Shown here one piece after another: positions 1-7,676 of a stretch of 38,376 nucleotides of DNA. Position 1 is the first letter of the stretch. Each line of letters begins with the position of its first letter. Under the pieces are notes generated by a model. That model made no database searches. It was not told the origin of the DNA and worked only from the letters and a program-made list of their open reading frames with translations. Source of the DNA: Verrucomicrobia bacterium ADurb.Bin006 (GTDB lineage Bacteria > Verrucomicrobiota > Verrucomicrobiia > Limisphaerales > J093); assembly GCA_002071485.1 (NCBI GenBank), contig MWFF01000138.1, positions 1-38,376 on the forward strand. Reading direction: 5' to 3'. Made by a program: the position numbers and the translations under genes.

Positions 1-65
1 GATTCTCCCCTCGCCGCCTCACACTGCCCCCCGCCATAATCCGTCTTCAGAATGTCCAAACTCCA

Positions 66-292
66 GGCGCGGACTGACGTCCGCGGCTACGCGACGGCTA
101 CGCCTCCGTAGCCGCCGTCGTCAGACGGCGCTGCTTCCTGCTTTTGACGGAGTGAGTTAGCGCGGACTCCCGTCCGCGGCTACGCGACGGCCGCGGGACG
201 GCTACGCCTCCGTAGCCGCCGTCGTCAGACGGCGCTGATGTCTGTATTCGCCGGAGCGAGTCAGCGCGGACTCCCGTCCGCGGCTACGCGAC
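66..292. repeat. REP-like palindromic repeat cluster (two copies and one partial)
   Basis: Two near-identical copies (66-133 and 158-237) and a truncated third (262-292) lie in direct orientation. Each starts with a hairpin CGCGGAC-tccc-GTCCGCG (loop tgac in copy 1) and continues to a second hairpin GGCTACG-cctc-CGTAGCC, then a conserved tail ending in ACGGCGCTG. Copy 2 has an extra ccgcggga before the second hairpin. Paired short hairpins in intergenic DNA are typical of REP/BIME elements mobilised by RAYT transposases, and a RAYT end is present at 38189. The link to that particular RAYT is inference. Confidence 0.75.
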
Positions 293-475
293 GCCAGCGC
301 CCTCTTTGCCGCCACACTGGCTCATGGGATCCGGGAGGGCGCCGATGCCCAAGCGACGTTCACGTTCGCCCAGGAACACGCGCAGAGGCATGTGCAGTCC
401 GCGTCCGTTCGGGAGGCGCTGTTGGCGCCCGCGACCAGAGCAGTTTTGGCCGGTGGACGCCCTGGTGCTGGCTGA
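290..475 (+). pseudogene. unidentified coding remnant truncated by REP copy
   Basis: A frame open from 290 to a TGA at 473-475 has strongly GC-rich third positions and a protein-like helical sequence (ALFAATLAHGIREGADAQA near its start). It has no start codon and begins exactly where the partial REP copy ends. The small-residue start followed by amphipathic helices resembles the C-terminal end of ribokinase-fold kinases (PfkB/ThiD), but I cannot identify it firmly. Other frames here give only arginine-rich shadows. Confidence 0.25.
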
Positions 476-505
476 ACGCCTCCTGTTGGCCGGCCGTGAA
501 CTGAC

Positions 506-540
506 CGTTGGGCGTTGAACGTTGGACGTTGGACGTTGGA
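506..540. repeat. heptamer array, unit CGTTGGA (5 units)
   Basis: Five consecutive 7-bp units: CGTTGGG, CGTTGAA, CGTTGGA, CGTTGGA, CGTTGGA. A second array on the opposite strand at 623-657 is its inverted partner, so the two can pair as a long imperfect stem enclosing about 80 bp. No gene is seen between them. Confidence 0.85.
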
Positions 541-622
541 GGTTCAGGTCTCATCGGCAGCCGACGCGAGGCCCGTTTCCCGGTCGATCGGCGATTGGGA
601 AATCGTCTAAATAGTTAACGCA

Positions 623-657
623 CAACGTGCAACGCTCAACATCCAACGTCCAACCGG
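623..657. repeat. inverted heptamer array, unit CAACGTC (5 units)
   Basis: Five 7-bp units, CAACGTG, CAACGCT, CAACATC, CAACGTC, CAACCGG, read as the reverse complement of the 506-540 array. The interval 658-840 has no supported gene. Confidence 0.8.
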
Positions 658-840
658 TTGCTCGTCAACCCTCAACCACACCCCATCAACCCGTCCCCCA
701 AACGCCGCCACCCGCTGCAATTCTGCCAAAACTTTGTATGAGGGGGTGTCAGCGGATGTCAGACCCCCTCGCGTAATCTTGCAGGCGAACAGTACGAAAC
801 GATCTTGGCGAGGCTCGCCAGGCCGGGAGGTGGGGGCGTC

Positions 841-912
841 GGTGCGTCGGTGCGTCGGTGCGTCGGTGCGCCGGTGCGTCGGTGCGTCGGTGCGTCGGTG
901 CGCCGGTGCGTC
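841..912. repeat. octamer tandem array GGTGCGTC x9
   Basis: Nine perfect-register 8-bp units. Units 4 and 8 carry the same T-to-C change (GGTGCGCC), giving a 32-bp higher-order period. The array ends 35 bp before the start codon of the ARPP-1 gene. It can be read as a Thr/Arg/Asp/Ala-Pro repeat on the minus strand, but an octamer in a reading frame is more simply explained as non-coding slippage DNA. Confidence 0.9.
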
Positions 913-947
913 GGTTCCGAGTCGCCGCACCTGGAAAGGCAAAAAAC

Positions 948-1940
948 ATGAATGCAGCTACCGCAGCTTATCTCGGTCGAATCGCTTTCGGCCCACCGCA
1001 AACACACCGCAACATTGTCGTCTTTCCTTTGCTCGGCCCGGATGCGGGCCCCGCGCCGTACCTGACGCTCGGCGAAGCCCTGGCCGGGCACTGCCTCACC
1101 GTGACCGAGGTCTCCGAAGGCGGTTCGGTGCCCGAACTCAAGGTCATCAGCCAAAGCGACCGGCCCATCCTGCTTCTGGACGGCGAAGAGCTCGTGGGCG
1201 CCAAGCAGAACCGGGTGCTGAACACCACCATCCTGCTCAAGGAACGCGCCGAGACCACGATCCCGGTCAGTTGTGTCGAGCAGGGACGGTGGTCGTACGC
1301 CTCCGCTCATTTCGCCGATTCGGGCGCGGTAATGTCGCGCAAGAGCCGCGCGTCCAAGGTGCGATCCGTTTCCGAGTCGCTCGCCGCTGGTGCGCACTAT
1401 TCGTCTGACCAGGGAGAAGTCTGGCGCGAGGTCGCCGCTCTGGCCTGCAGCGCCGGTGTGAACTCTCCCACGCACGCCATGCGGGACGTGTTCAAAGCCC
1501 GCGCGACCGAGCTCGAGGCGTGTGCCCGCGTTTTCGCACCCACTGCCGGGCAGACGGGCCTGTTCGTAGCGATCGACGGCGAGGTGGCCGGATTCGATCT
1601 CATCGCTCACGCCGACGCCTATGCCAGACTGCACCCGAAACTGCTCAAGAGCCACTTGATCGACGCCCTGATCGAGCCCAAGCCGGGTGCAGTCGAGGTC
1701 GCGAAAGCCGCTGCCGCTGCCCAGGCCTTCCTGCACGAAGCCGGCGAGAGCGACGAGAAGGCCTTTGAATCGGTCGGCTACGGCAGGGACTACCGCTACC
1801 AGAAACCGGGATTGGCTGGGTCGGCGTTGGTCCACGAGGACCGCGTGGTGCACATGGCCTTCTTCAGGTTGCCGAAAGGGGAATCCGCCGGCAGCTCGAT
1901 GGCCTCTCTGCGGCAACGCCGTCGGCGGTTCAGCGAATGA
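948..1940 (+). CDS. ARPP-1 (DUF6569) family protein
   Basis: The 330-aa protein reads as one domain of the ARPP-1 family, a poorly characterised group found with ADP-ribosyl-glycohydrolase and phosphatase-like partners. The family hallmark is the segment ILLLDGEELVGAKQNRVLN followed by TTILLKE, seen around residues 75-105, with a preceding FPLLGPDAGPAPYLTLGEAL stretch near the N-terminus. The biochemical activity is not established. I chose the ATG at 948 (MNAATAAYLG) over an upstream in-frame ATG at 858 because the upstream 30 codons translate the octamer array. No signal peptide, so probably cytosolic. It stands alone: decayed DNA follows, repeats precede. Confidence 0.8.
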   Translation: MNAATAAYLGRIAFGPPQTHRNIVVFPLLGPDAGPAPYLTLGEALAGHCLTVTEVSEGGSVPELKVISQSDRPILLLDGEELVGAKQNRVLNTTILLKERAETTIPVSCVEQGRWSYASAHFADSGAVMSRKSRASKVRSVSESLAAGAHYSSDQGEVWREVAALACSAGVNSPTHAMRDVFKARATELEACARVFAPTAGQTGLFVAIDGEVAGFDLIAHADAYARLHPKLLKSHLIDALIEPKPGAVEVAKAAAAAQAFLHEAGESDEKAFESVGYGRDYRYQKPGLAGSALVHEDRVVHMAFFRLPKGESAGSSMASLRQRRRRFSE

Positions 1941-2192
1941 GGACAAGCATTGAAACTCAGCTACGGAACAATGCGGGGTTGCCTGCTCACCGGTTGATTC
2001 GGGCGGGCGAGCAAGTCCCGGCCACCACGCACAGCGCCGACTCCGCCTTGGTACGACCCAGGATGGTTCGTGCGGCACTCCAAAGTGCTCTGACCGGCTG
2101 CGCCGGATTTGTTCTGGTTTCCGTGGAAAAGGCCGCGTAGGCTCACCGTCAAAATCAGGGTTTCCTGGCACCAGCGGGAGTCCTGGGACTTG
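1941..2192. other. gene-poor interval
   Basis: No gene is supported here. The stretch around 2069-2107 (ggcactccaaagtgc...) looks like intergenic repeat debris. Short open frames on both strands lack coherent protein character. Confidence 0.5.
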
Positions 2193-2411
2193 ATCGTCAG
2201 CACCGCACAACAGGCACGCGAACAGCGGCAACTCTCGCTGGGCAACCAAGTGGAACCGATTTTGACAGCGCTGAACCTGTTTCGGGACGGAACGATCACC
2301 AATGCGGCAGAGGTTCTCTTTGGGCGGAATCCGGCGCAGCAGTTTCCCCAAGTACGAGTGCGCGTCACGGTTTATGCCATGGACAAAGGCGGCGACTTTG
2401 TGGACAACCAA
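2193..2411 (+). pseudogene. fragment of AlbA_2 / RecG-like ATP-binding protein
   Basis: About 73 codons recall the middle of COG2865-type proteins, which carry a Schlafen-like AlbA_2 domain and act in transcription-linked or defence contexts. The tell-tale is LNLFRDGTITNAAEVLFGRN followed by FPQVRVRVTVY and DKGGDFVDN, matching the family pattern of a linker helix, TNAAVLLFGK, a phenylalanine-proline pair and an acidic strand. Both ends are missing: the N-terminal AlbA_2 core is absent and the reading runs into the GGCCAAA repeat at 2421. A longer open frame (2109-2453) has non-homologous ends. I read it as a decayed relic. Confidence 0.55.
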
Positions 2412-2420
2412 GATCGGCAC

Positions 2421-2590
2421 CCGGCCAAACCCGGCCAAATCCGGCCAGAATGAAAACGAGCATTCACCATACTCTGAATTCCTCGGCTGAGTCGGTTAAG
2501 CCTGCAAATCAAGCGTTTGTCGAAGGTTCAGTGAGGGTGGCTCGCGGAGGGCCAACTATGAATCCGGCCAAACCCGGCCAAATCCGGCCA
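2421..2590. repeat. 27-bp perfect direct repeat of CCGGCCAAA(C/T) units
   Basis: A 27-bp run made of two and a half decamers (CCGGCCAAAC, CCGGCCAAAT, CCGGCCA) occurs at 2421-2447 and again identically at 2564-2590, separated by 116 bp. The copies sit between the AlbA_2-like fragment and the drmA fragment. Confidence 0.85.
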
Positions 2591-2637
2591 TGTAGCGCAG
2601 GGCGGACCGGTTCCGGTCCGGCAGGCATAGGAGTCGC

Positions 2638-3117
2638 ATGAACGAATCAATCATCCCGCCACCCAGGACAATCCGAGACGAACTCGAAAAACTCGTGCCG
2701 GCCGATCTGCATGGCCCGGCAGGCGGGCCTGACGAGGAACTGGACGAGGCCGGTGTCAGCGAGCGGTATCTGGTCGGGATGTTGGCACCCAAGCGGAACC
2801 CGGCGGTCGTGGACCTGTTTGATGAACTGGCGGTCGGCGGCAAAGGTACCGACGAGGAAGGCATGGTAGACATCGCACCGCCACAGGCGGAATCGCTGAT
2901 CCCGTCGTCCTTCGGCCTGACCTTCGCGGTATCGGCGCAGGCCAAGGCGTTGAGGATCGCGGCGCGGTGGGGCCGTTACCTCCGCACCGACAGCGAGACG
3001 CAGACCAACGAGAAGAGCAATCCCAAGAAGGTCTGGAAGCGGACCCAACGCCAAGGCGTCTTTGATCCCATCCCGCTTGTTTCCGGCCCCATGAAGAACC
3101 TAATCCAAACCCCATGA
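2638..3117 (+). pseudogene. drmA: truncated DISARM helicase DrmA (N-terminus only)
   Basis: The first about 140 codons match the N-terminal region of DrmA, the helicase-like core protein of the DISARM anti-phage system: an initial IRDELEKLVPADLHGPAGG segment, an acidic linker, SERYLVGMLAPK, a second acidic linker, then SLIPSSFGLTFAVS and a strand ending ARWGRY. Intact DrmA is around 1000 residues or more; here the match stops near 3055 (after KKVWKR) and an unrelated tail leads to a stop at 3115-3117. No helicase motif survives and no drmB, drmC or drmM follows. The stop overlaps the next gene's ATG. The ATG at 2638 is retained, so a short product could still be made, but I treat it as a relic. 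Confidence 0.7.
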
Positions 3118-4223
3118 AGACACTCAGCTTGACCTTCTGCCCGCTCGCCCTGGTTATCGCTATGCTGACCTTCGGCGTGGCTGACGCCCGCGCGGCCTCA
3201 GTGCAATCGGCCCAGGAGATCATCAAGTACCCCGACGACCGAACGTCTGCCCGGTATCGCCTCGACGCCCTGGATCAGGGGCCGGTATTGCGGCACGGCG
3301 ACGGTCCGGGTCGATGCGACCATCTTGGTGCCCGTGACGTCTGGGTCTGGGAACACAGCGGGACATACTACATGCATTACGACGGCGCGGGCACCAACGC
3401 CTGGCTTGCCTGCCTGGCCACGAGCACAGACCTGGTCCACTGGACGAAGAAAGGCGCCGTGCTCGAACTTGGCCGGAAAGGCGACGACGACTCCGCTTCC
3501 GCTTCGTATGGCGTCACGTTCTTCGACGGCAAAGGCTGGCACATGTTCTATCTCGGGACGCCGAATACGACCCCGGCGCCCGACTACATCCCCGCCTTCC
3601 CGTACCTCACGATGAAAGCGCGGGCGGCTTCACCCACCGGACCGTGGACCAAGCAGCCGGACGTGATCCCGTTCCGCACCAAGCCGGGCACGTACTACTC
3701 CGCAACCGCCAGCCCTGGGCACGTCATCGCCCACGACGGCGGTTACCTGATGTTCTTCAGCGCCTCCACCGATGCCCCGATCCGGCGGACCCTGGGCATT
3801 GCCCGAACCAAGGACCTCAACGGCACCTGGCACATCGACTCCGAGCCGATCGTTCCGTTGGCCGAGCAAGTCGAGAACAGCTCACTGTACTACGAGCCGA
3901 CGAGTCGGACCTGGTGGTTGTTTACCAACCATGTCGGGTTGCGCGGCGGCTTGGAGTACACGGACGCGATTTGGGTTTACTGGACAACAACCCTCGACCG
4001 CTGGGACCCGGCGCACAAAGCGGTCGTCCTGGACTCGAAGAACTGCAAATGGTCTCGGCACATCATCGGCTTGCCGTCGGTCGTCCAGGTGGGGCGGCGG
4101 CTGGCGATCTTCTACGACGGCAACGCGGCGGAGCAGATGCCCACCGGCGTCAAGAGCCACATGAACCGCGACGTGGGTCTGGCCTGGCTCGACCTGCCGT
4201 TGGTGGCGCCGACGGCTCAATGA
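3114..4223 (+). CDS. secreted glycosidase-like five-bladed propeller protein (GH43-like)
   Basis: A 369-aa exported protein. Residues 1-28 form a signal peptide (charged MK, hydrophobic LALVIAMLTFGV, cleavage near ADARAA). The rest shows features of the GH43/GH32-type five-bladed beta-propeller: an early Asp-rich blade (RDVWVWEHSGTYYMHYDGAG), the STDLVHWTKKG blade signature, a YGVTFFDGKGWHMFYLG blade, and the later GIARTKDLNGTW and LPSVVQVGRRLAIFYDG blades. Such proteins bind or cleave glycans in the periplasm or outside. I cannot assign the catalytic trio, so substrate and activity are unknown. Starts with ATG at 3114, overlapping the end of the drmA remnant by 4 bp. A second secreted glycosidase gene lies downstream at 4671. 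Confidence 0.75.
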   Translation: MKTLSLTFCPLALVIAMLTFGVADARAASVQSAQEIIKYPDDRTSARYRLDALDQGPVLRHGDGPGRCDHLGARDVWVWEHSGTYYMHYDGAGTNAWLACLATSTDLVHWTKKGAVLELGRKGDDDSASASYGVTFFDGKGWHMFYLGTPNTTPAPDYIPAFPYLTMKARAASPTGPWTKQPDVIPFRTKPGTYYSATASPGHVIAHDGGYLMFFSASTDAPIRRTLGIARTKDLNGTWHIDSEPIVPLAEQVENSSLYYEPTSRTWWLFTNHVGLRGGLEYTDAIWVYWTTTLDRWDPAHKAVVLDSKNCKWSRHIIGLPSVVQVGRRLAIFYDGNAAEQMPTGVKSHMNRDVGLAWLDLPLVAPTAQ

Positions 4224-4229
4224 CCCGGC

Positions 4230-4463
4230 CTACAGCAGGATCAACTGTTGCGCCGTCTGCTCGCGCAGGTTGCTGACGCCAAGACCGAAGAGCCGCAAGG
4301 GACGTGACACCAGCTTCTTTCGCCCCAGCAGGTGACACGCAAGCCGATACATGTCCTTGGCTTCCGTGATCGGTTCCTCGACCGTGAGTTGGCGCGTCAG
4401 GGTCGTGAAGTCGCCGTACCGCACCTTAACCCGAATCGTGTGTGCGGCGGGGTTGCCGACCAT
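4230..4463 (-). pseudogene. dinB: DNA polymerase IV (DinB) C-terminal remnant
   Basis: On the minus strand, about 75 codons match the C-terminal little-finger domain of Y-family DNA polymerase IV: VKVRYGDFTTLTRQLT, then an acidic helix with MYRLACHLLGRK, then PLRLFGLGVSNL before a short tail and TAG at 4230-4232. An intact DinB is about 350-400 aa; the catalytic palm and fingers are missing because the reading is lost upstream of about 4463-4470, where unrelated DNA starts. It cannot encode a polymerase and is a relic. Its end lies 6 bp from the converging glycosidase gene. Confidence 0.75.
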
Positions 4464-4670
4464 TGTGACGGCAGATCAGCCTGCGATTTGAAGGCCGTTC
4501 AATGTGTGGCCGGGTTTGGGTCAGGATGATCGAACCGCCGGTGTGCAGGACAGGGGAGAACTGTTACGCCGTGGAGGATTTCGTGTTGCTCTGATCGCAT
4601 TCCCAATTCTATACCTCCGTCCGGCATTCGTTTGGCACGTGTGACGAATCCGGCAAAAGAACTCATCTTG

Positions 4671-5828
4671 ATGAAATCCTCCGCGTGCAGAATCGCCGCG
4701 TTGCTGGCGGCTGTGCCGATCGGCTTCGGCTCGATGCTGGCGGGCGGCCAACAAACCGAAACACAGTCCTCCCGATGCGCGTCCGAGTTCATCCGCGTCA
4801 GCAAGGACCGAACGCGGTTCGTTCTCTCGAACACTCAACGCGAGTTCAGACCGTGGGGCTTCAATTACGACCACGACGCCTCGAACAGGCTTCTGGAAGA
4901 TTACTGGGAGGACGAGTGGGCGACCGTAAGCGGAGATTTCGAGGAGATGAAAGCCCTCGGCGCGAACACCGTGCGTGTCCATCTGCAAGTCGCCAGGTTC
5001 ATGAAATCGGCAACCGAGCCGGATCGAGGATCGCTCGCGCAGCTTGGTCGTCTGCTGCGTTTGGCCGAGACGAATGAGCTTTACCTCGATGTCACCGGCC
5101 TGGGCTGCTACCGGAGGAAGGATACGCCGAGTTGGTACAATGACTTGGACGAAGGCCGACGGTGGGAGGTTCAAGCCCGTTTCTGGGAATCGGTCGCCGA
5201 GGTCTGCTCGGCCAGCCCGGCCGTGTTCTGTTACGACCTGATGAACGAGCCGGTCGTTTCGGAGGACAAACAGAACCGGGACTGGACGCCAGGCGAGTTC
5301 GCGGGCATGTGCTTTGTGCAACGCCTGACCCTCGATCGCGCCGGGCGCAGCGAAAAGCAGGTAGCCAAGGCGTGGGTCGAAACGCTGGTCAAAGCGATCA
5401 GGAAGAAGGATCAAGGGCGCCTCATTACCGTCGGCGCGATCCCTTGGGCGCTGACCTTCCCCGAGGCCAAGCCGCTGTTCTACTCGCAAGAGGTTGGAGC
5501 CGGTCTGGACTTTGTCAGTCTGCACTTCTATCCCAAGCGGGGCGAGGTGGATAAGGCGCTGGCGGCACTTGCGGTCTACGATGTGGGCAAGCCGATCGTC
5601 ATCGAGGAGATGTTTCCATTGAATTGCTCGACGACGGAATTGGGTGCGTTCATCGAAGGATCGCGCAGGCTGGCGGTCGGCTGGCTCGGATTCTATTGGG
5701 GAAAGACCATTGCCGAATACCGGCAGAGCAAACGGGACATCGCCGCGTCGATGGCGTTGGACTGGCTCGAGTACTTTGCCGCGAAGACGCCGGACATTCT
5801 GGGCATGTCCCCAAAAGTCGAGCGCTGA
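4671..5828 (+). CDS. secreted GH5-like cellulase/mannanase family glycoside hydrolase
   Basis: A 385-aa exported protein with a signal peptide (MKSSACRIAALLAAVPIGFG, cleavage near LAGGQQ). The catalytic (beta/alpha)8 barrel shows the clan GH-A pattern: EFRPWGFNYDHD at strand 1, LGANTVRVHLQ at strand 2, the acid/base in FCYDLMNEP, LDFVSLHFYP, and the nucleophile Glu in KPIVIEEMFP. These retain both catalytic glutamates, so it is likely active on beta-linked glycans; the substrate is not readable. An in-frame ATG at 4632 exists, but the start at 4671 gives a clean signal peptide. It follows the other secreted glycosidase-like gene, with a DinB remnant between. Confidence 0.8.
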   Translation: MKSSACRIAALLAAVPIGFGSMLAGGQQTETQSSRCASEFIRVSKDRTRFVLSNTQREFRPWGFNYDHDASNRLLEDYWEDEWATVSGDFEEMKALGANTVRVHLQVARFMKSATEPDRGSLAQLGRLLRLAETNELYLDVTGLGCYRRKDTPSWYNDLDEGRRWEVQARFWESVAEVCSASPAVFCYDLMNEPVVSEDKQNRDWTPGEFAGMCFVQRLTLDRAGRSEKQVAKAWVETLVKAIRKKDQGRLITVGAIPWALTFPEAKPLFYSQEVGAGLDFVSLHFYPKRGEVDKALAALAVYDVGKPIVIEEMFPLNCSTTELGAFIEGSRRLAVGWLGFYWGKTIAEYRQSKRDIAASMALDWLEYFAAKTPDILGMSPKVER

Positions 5829-6002
5829 GCTTTCTGCAACATGCTTGCTGTCATCTACGGACGATTCCAGGGACCGCTGGAGCTCCGGCGGGTCTGACAT
5901 CCATTGACACCCTCCATTGGGAAAATGACCCGGTTTTGGAGCGGATCGGCTCTGTTTGTTTTTGGGTTGGAAGTGTGAGGACCAAAGCCCAGACTCCCCC
6001 CC

Positions 6003-7457
6003 ATGAAGTTGCTGCGCCCGACCCGGCTGGGACTGGTGCTTGCCTGGACCACGGTGAGCGTGGTCGTGGCAGCCCAGACCGATGATACGCCAACCGCCCA
6101 CGCGCTTGTGGCGGCACAACAGACGCTGGCCGATCCGAATTGGAAAGCCGTCGCCGATGCGGTGGCGGCGAAGCATGGCAACCGTGTGCTGTCGTTCACC
6201 AACTCGGTGTTCGAGACACTGCCCGCGCTGCGGGCCCACTTCCCGCGGTACGTCTGTTTTGTGGCCCCTCCAGAGACCGTCACCCGACAGTTTGTAACCG
6301 ATGTCCACCGTCTGGCGCGCCGAGTCGATGACGATCCGTACACCGATTTCTTCTGGGGCATCCTCACGGGCTATGACGCGGCGAATGCCCTGCGCATTGC
6401 CAGGCAGCACGAGCCATTGATCATCCGCAGGGTCGCGTCGGGAACCGAACTGCCGATGGACATGGTCGACGAGGGAGTCTGGTACTGTGAACTCAACAAG
6501 AACAGGATGGTTCGAAAGGAGCCGGGCAAGACGGCCGTTGAACTCGAGGGTCCGGACGACACCACCGAGGCGCTGGTGAAGTCGCTCTGTGAGTATCAGG
6601 CGGATTTGTTTGTGACCTCGGGTCACGCCACGGAACGCGACTGGCAGATCGGGTTCAGGTATCGAAACGGCTTCTTCAAGCACGCCGATGGCGTGCTCGT
6701 TGGCCAAGACACGCGGGGCAACACGTTCCCCATCCGCTCGCCGAATTCGAAGGTGTATCTGCCGGTCGGCAACTGTCTCATGGGGCACATCGACCAGCGC
6801 GATTGCATGGCGACGGCGTGGATGAACAGCGCCGGCGTCTGCCAGATGCTCGGTTACATTCAACCGACGTGGTACGGCTACATGGGGTGGGGGGTGCTGG
6901 ATTATTTCGTCGAGCAACCGGGCCGCTACACGCTAACCGAGGCGTTCTTTGCCAATCACCACGCCCTGGTCCATCGCCTGGTCACGTTCTTTCCCGAATT
7001 GGCTGGAGCGGATGCGGACGCAGCCGGACGCACGTCGGTTCCGATCAAGGTCAATGAGAAGGCGAAGGCGGCCGGACTCACGCAGAATGACGCGCGTGGG
7101 CTGGTGTTCGACCGCGATTTCGTTGCGTTCTACGGCGATCCCGGGTGGGCGGCGCGGATGGCCGACCGCCCGAAGGCCTTCGATCAGAGAATCAGCATGC
7201 AGGATGGGACCTATGTGTTCGAAGTCATGCCCCGGCGCGGTCCGGACAGCTTCGATGCCGTCAACCGGAACGGTTCGCAGCGGGGCGGGCGCCCGTTCGT
7301 GGCTTACCTGCCGCACCGCATCCGCAACGCGCAGGTCATCGAGGGCGCGGACCTCGAACCGGTCATCACGGACGATTTCATCCTGGTGCCGAACCCGCGG
7401 GTGTGTGATCCGGCGAAAACCTATCGGGTCGTTTTCAGGGCCGAGCGAATACCCTAG
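6003..7457 (+). CDS. secreted protein with clan CD (gingipain/caspase-like) His-Cys motif
   Basis: A 484-aa exported protein with signal peptide (MKLLRPTRLGLVLAWTTVSV, cleavage near VAAQ). I do not recognise a characterised homologue. The middle contains LFVTSGHATERDW, followed some 60 residues later by YLPVGNCLMGHID and then a small-residue stretch GVCQMLGYIQPTWYG. A His in a hydrophobic-strand SGH motif followed by a Cys at the end of a second strand (GNC) is the dyad layout of clan CD cysteine peptidases such as gingipains (C25), legumains and caspases. The C-terminus looks like a beta-rich domain. Peptidase function is inference. Start ATG at 6003, no clear ribosome site. A C-rich stretch precedes the ATG. 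Confidence 0.65.
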   Translation: MKLLRPTRLGLVLAWTTVSVVVAAQTDDTPTAHALVAAQQTLADPNWKAVADAVAAKHGNRVLSFTNSVFETLPALRAHFPRYVCFVAPPETVTRQFVTDVHRLARRVDDDPYTDFFWGILTGYDAANALRIARQHEPLIIRRVASGTELPMDMVDEGVWYCELNKNRMVRKEPGKTAVELEGPDDTTEALVKSLCEYQADLFVTSGHATERDWQIGFRYRNGFFKHADGVLVGQDTRGNTFPIRSPNSKVYLPVGNCLMGHIDQRDCMATAWMNSAGVCQMLGYIQPTWYGYMGWGVLDYFVEQPGRYTLTEAFFANHHALVHRLVTFFPELAGADADAAGRTSVPIKVNEKAKAAGLTQNDARGLVFDRDFVAFYGDPGWAARMADRPKAFDQRISMQDGTYVFEVMPRRGPDSFDAVNRNGSQRGGRPFVAYLPHRIRNAQVIEGADLEPVITDDFILVPNPRVCDPAKTYRVVFRAERIP

Positions 7458-7590
7458 CCCTGCACTTCTCACCAACTGTTGGTGTCATCCGACCGGCCAC
7501 TGTCACTTTGAACTGAAATGCGGACTCGCAAGAGCCGCCGCGCTCCGAATCTCCGCGGTTCAAGTCAGGGCGCCGGCTGGCGTCGAATCC

Positions 7591-7624
7591 AAAAGAAGAA
7601 GCCGCCCCGGTGTGCCGGAGCGGC
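7591..7624 (-). terminator. rho-independent terminator of ppdK
   Basis: Read on the minus strand, GCCGC-t-CCGG-caca-CCGG-gGCGGC folds into a strong stem with one mismatch, followed immediately by TTCTTCTTTT (plus-strand 7591-7600). It sits 53 bp downstream of the ppdK stop codon. Confidence 0.8.
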
Positions 7625-7676
7625 TGCGAATCGTGCGGTCAGGAACTCGCCGGAGTCCTGATCTGAGACCGGCAGG

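Noticed and set aside
841..912. CRISPR-like array
   Set aside because: Units are 8 bp without spacers and no cas genes are present.
759..2438. 559-aa minus-strand open frame
   Set aside because: Shadow of the ARPP-1 gene and repeat arrays; low-complexity His/Arg-rich ends come from the octamer array.
4521..6917. 798-aa minus-strand open frame
   Set aside because: Antisense to the GH5-like and clan-CD-like genes, whose motifs and signal peptides are clear; the frame is open only because of high GC.
7470..7484. CACCAA-ctg-TTGGTG hairpin after the clan-CD-like gene
   Set aside because: Six-bp stem with no T-tract; too weak to call a terminator.
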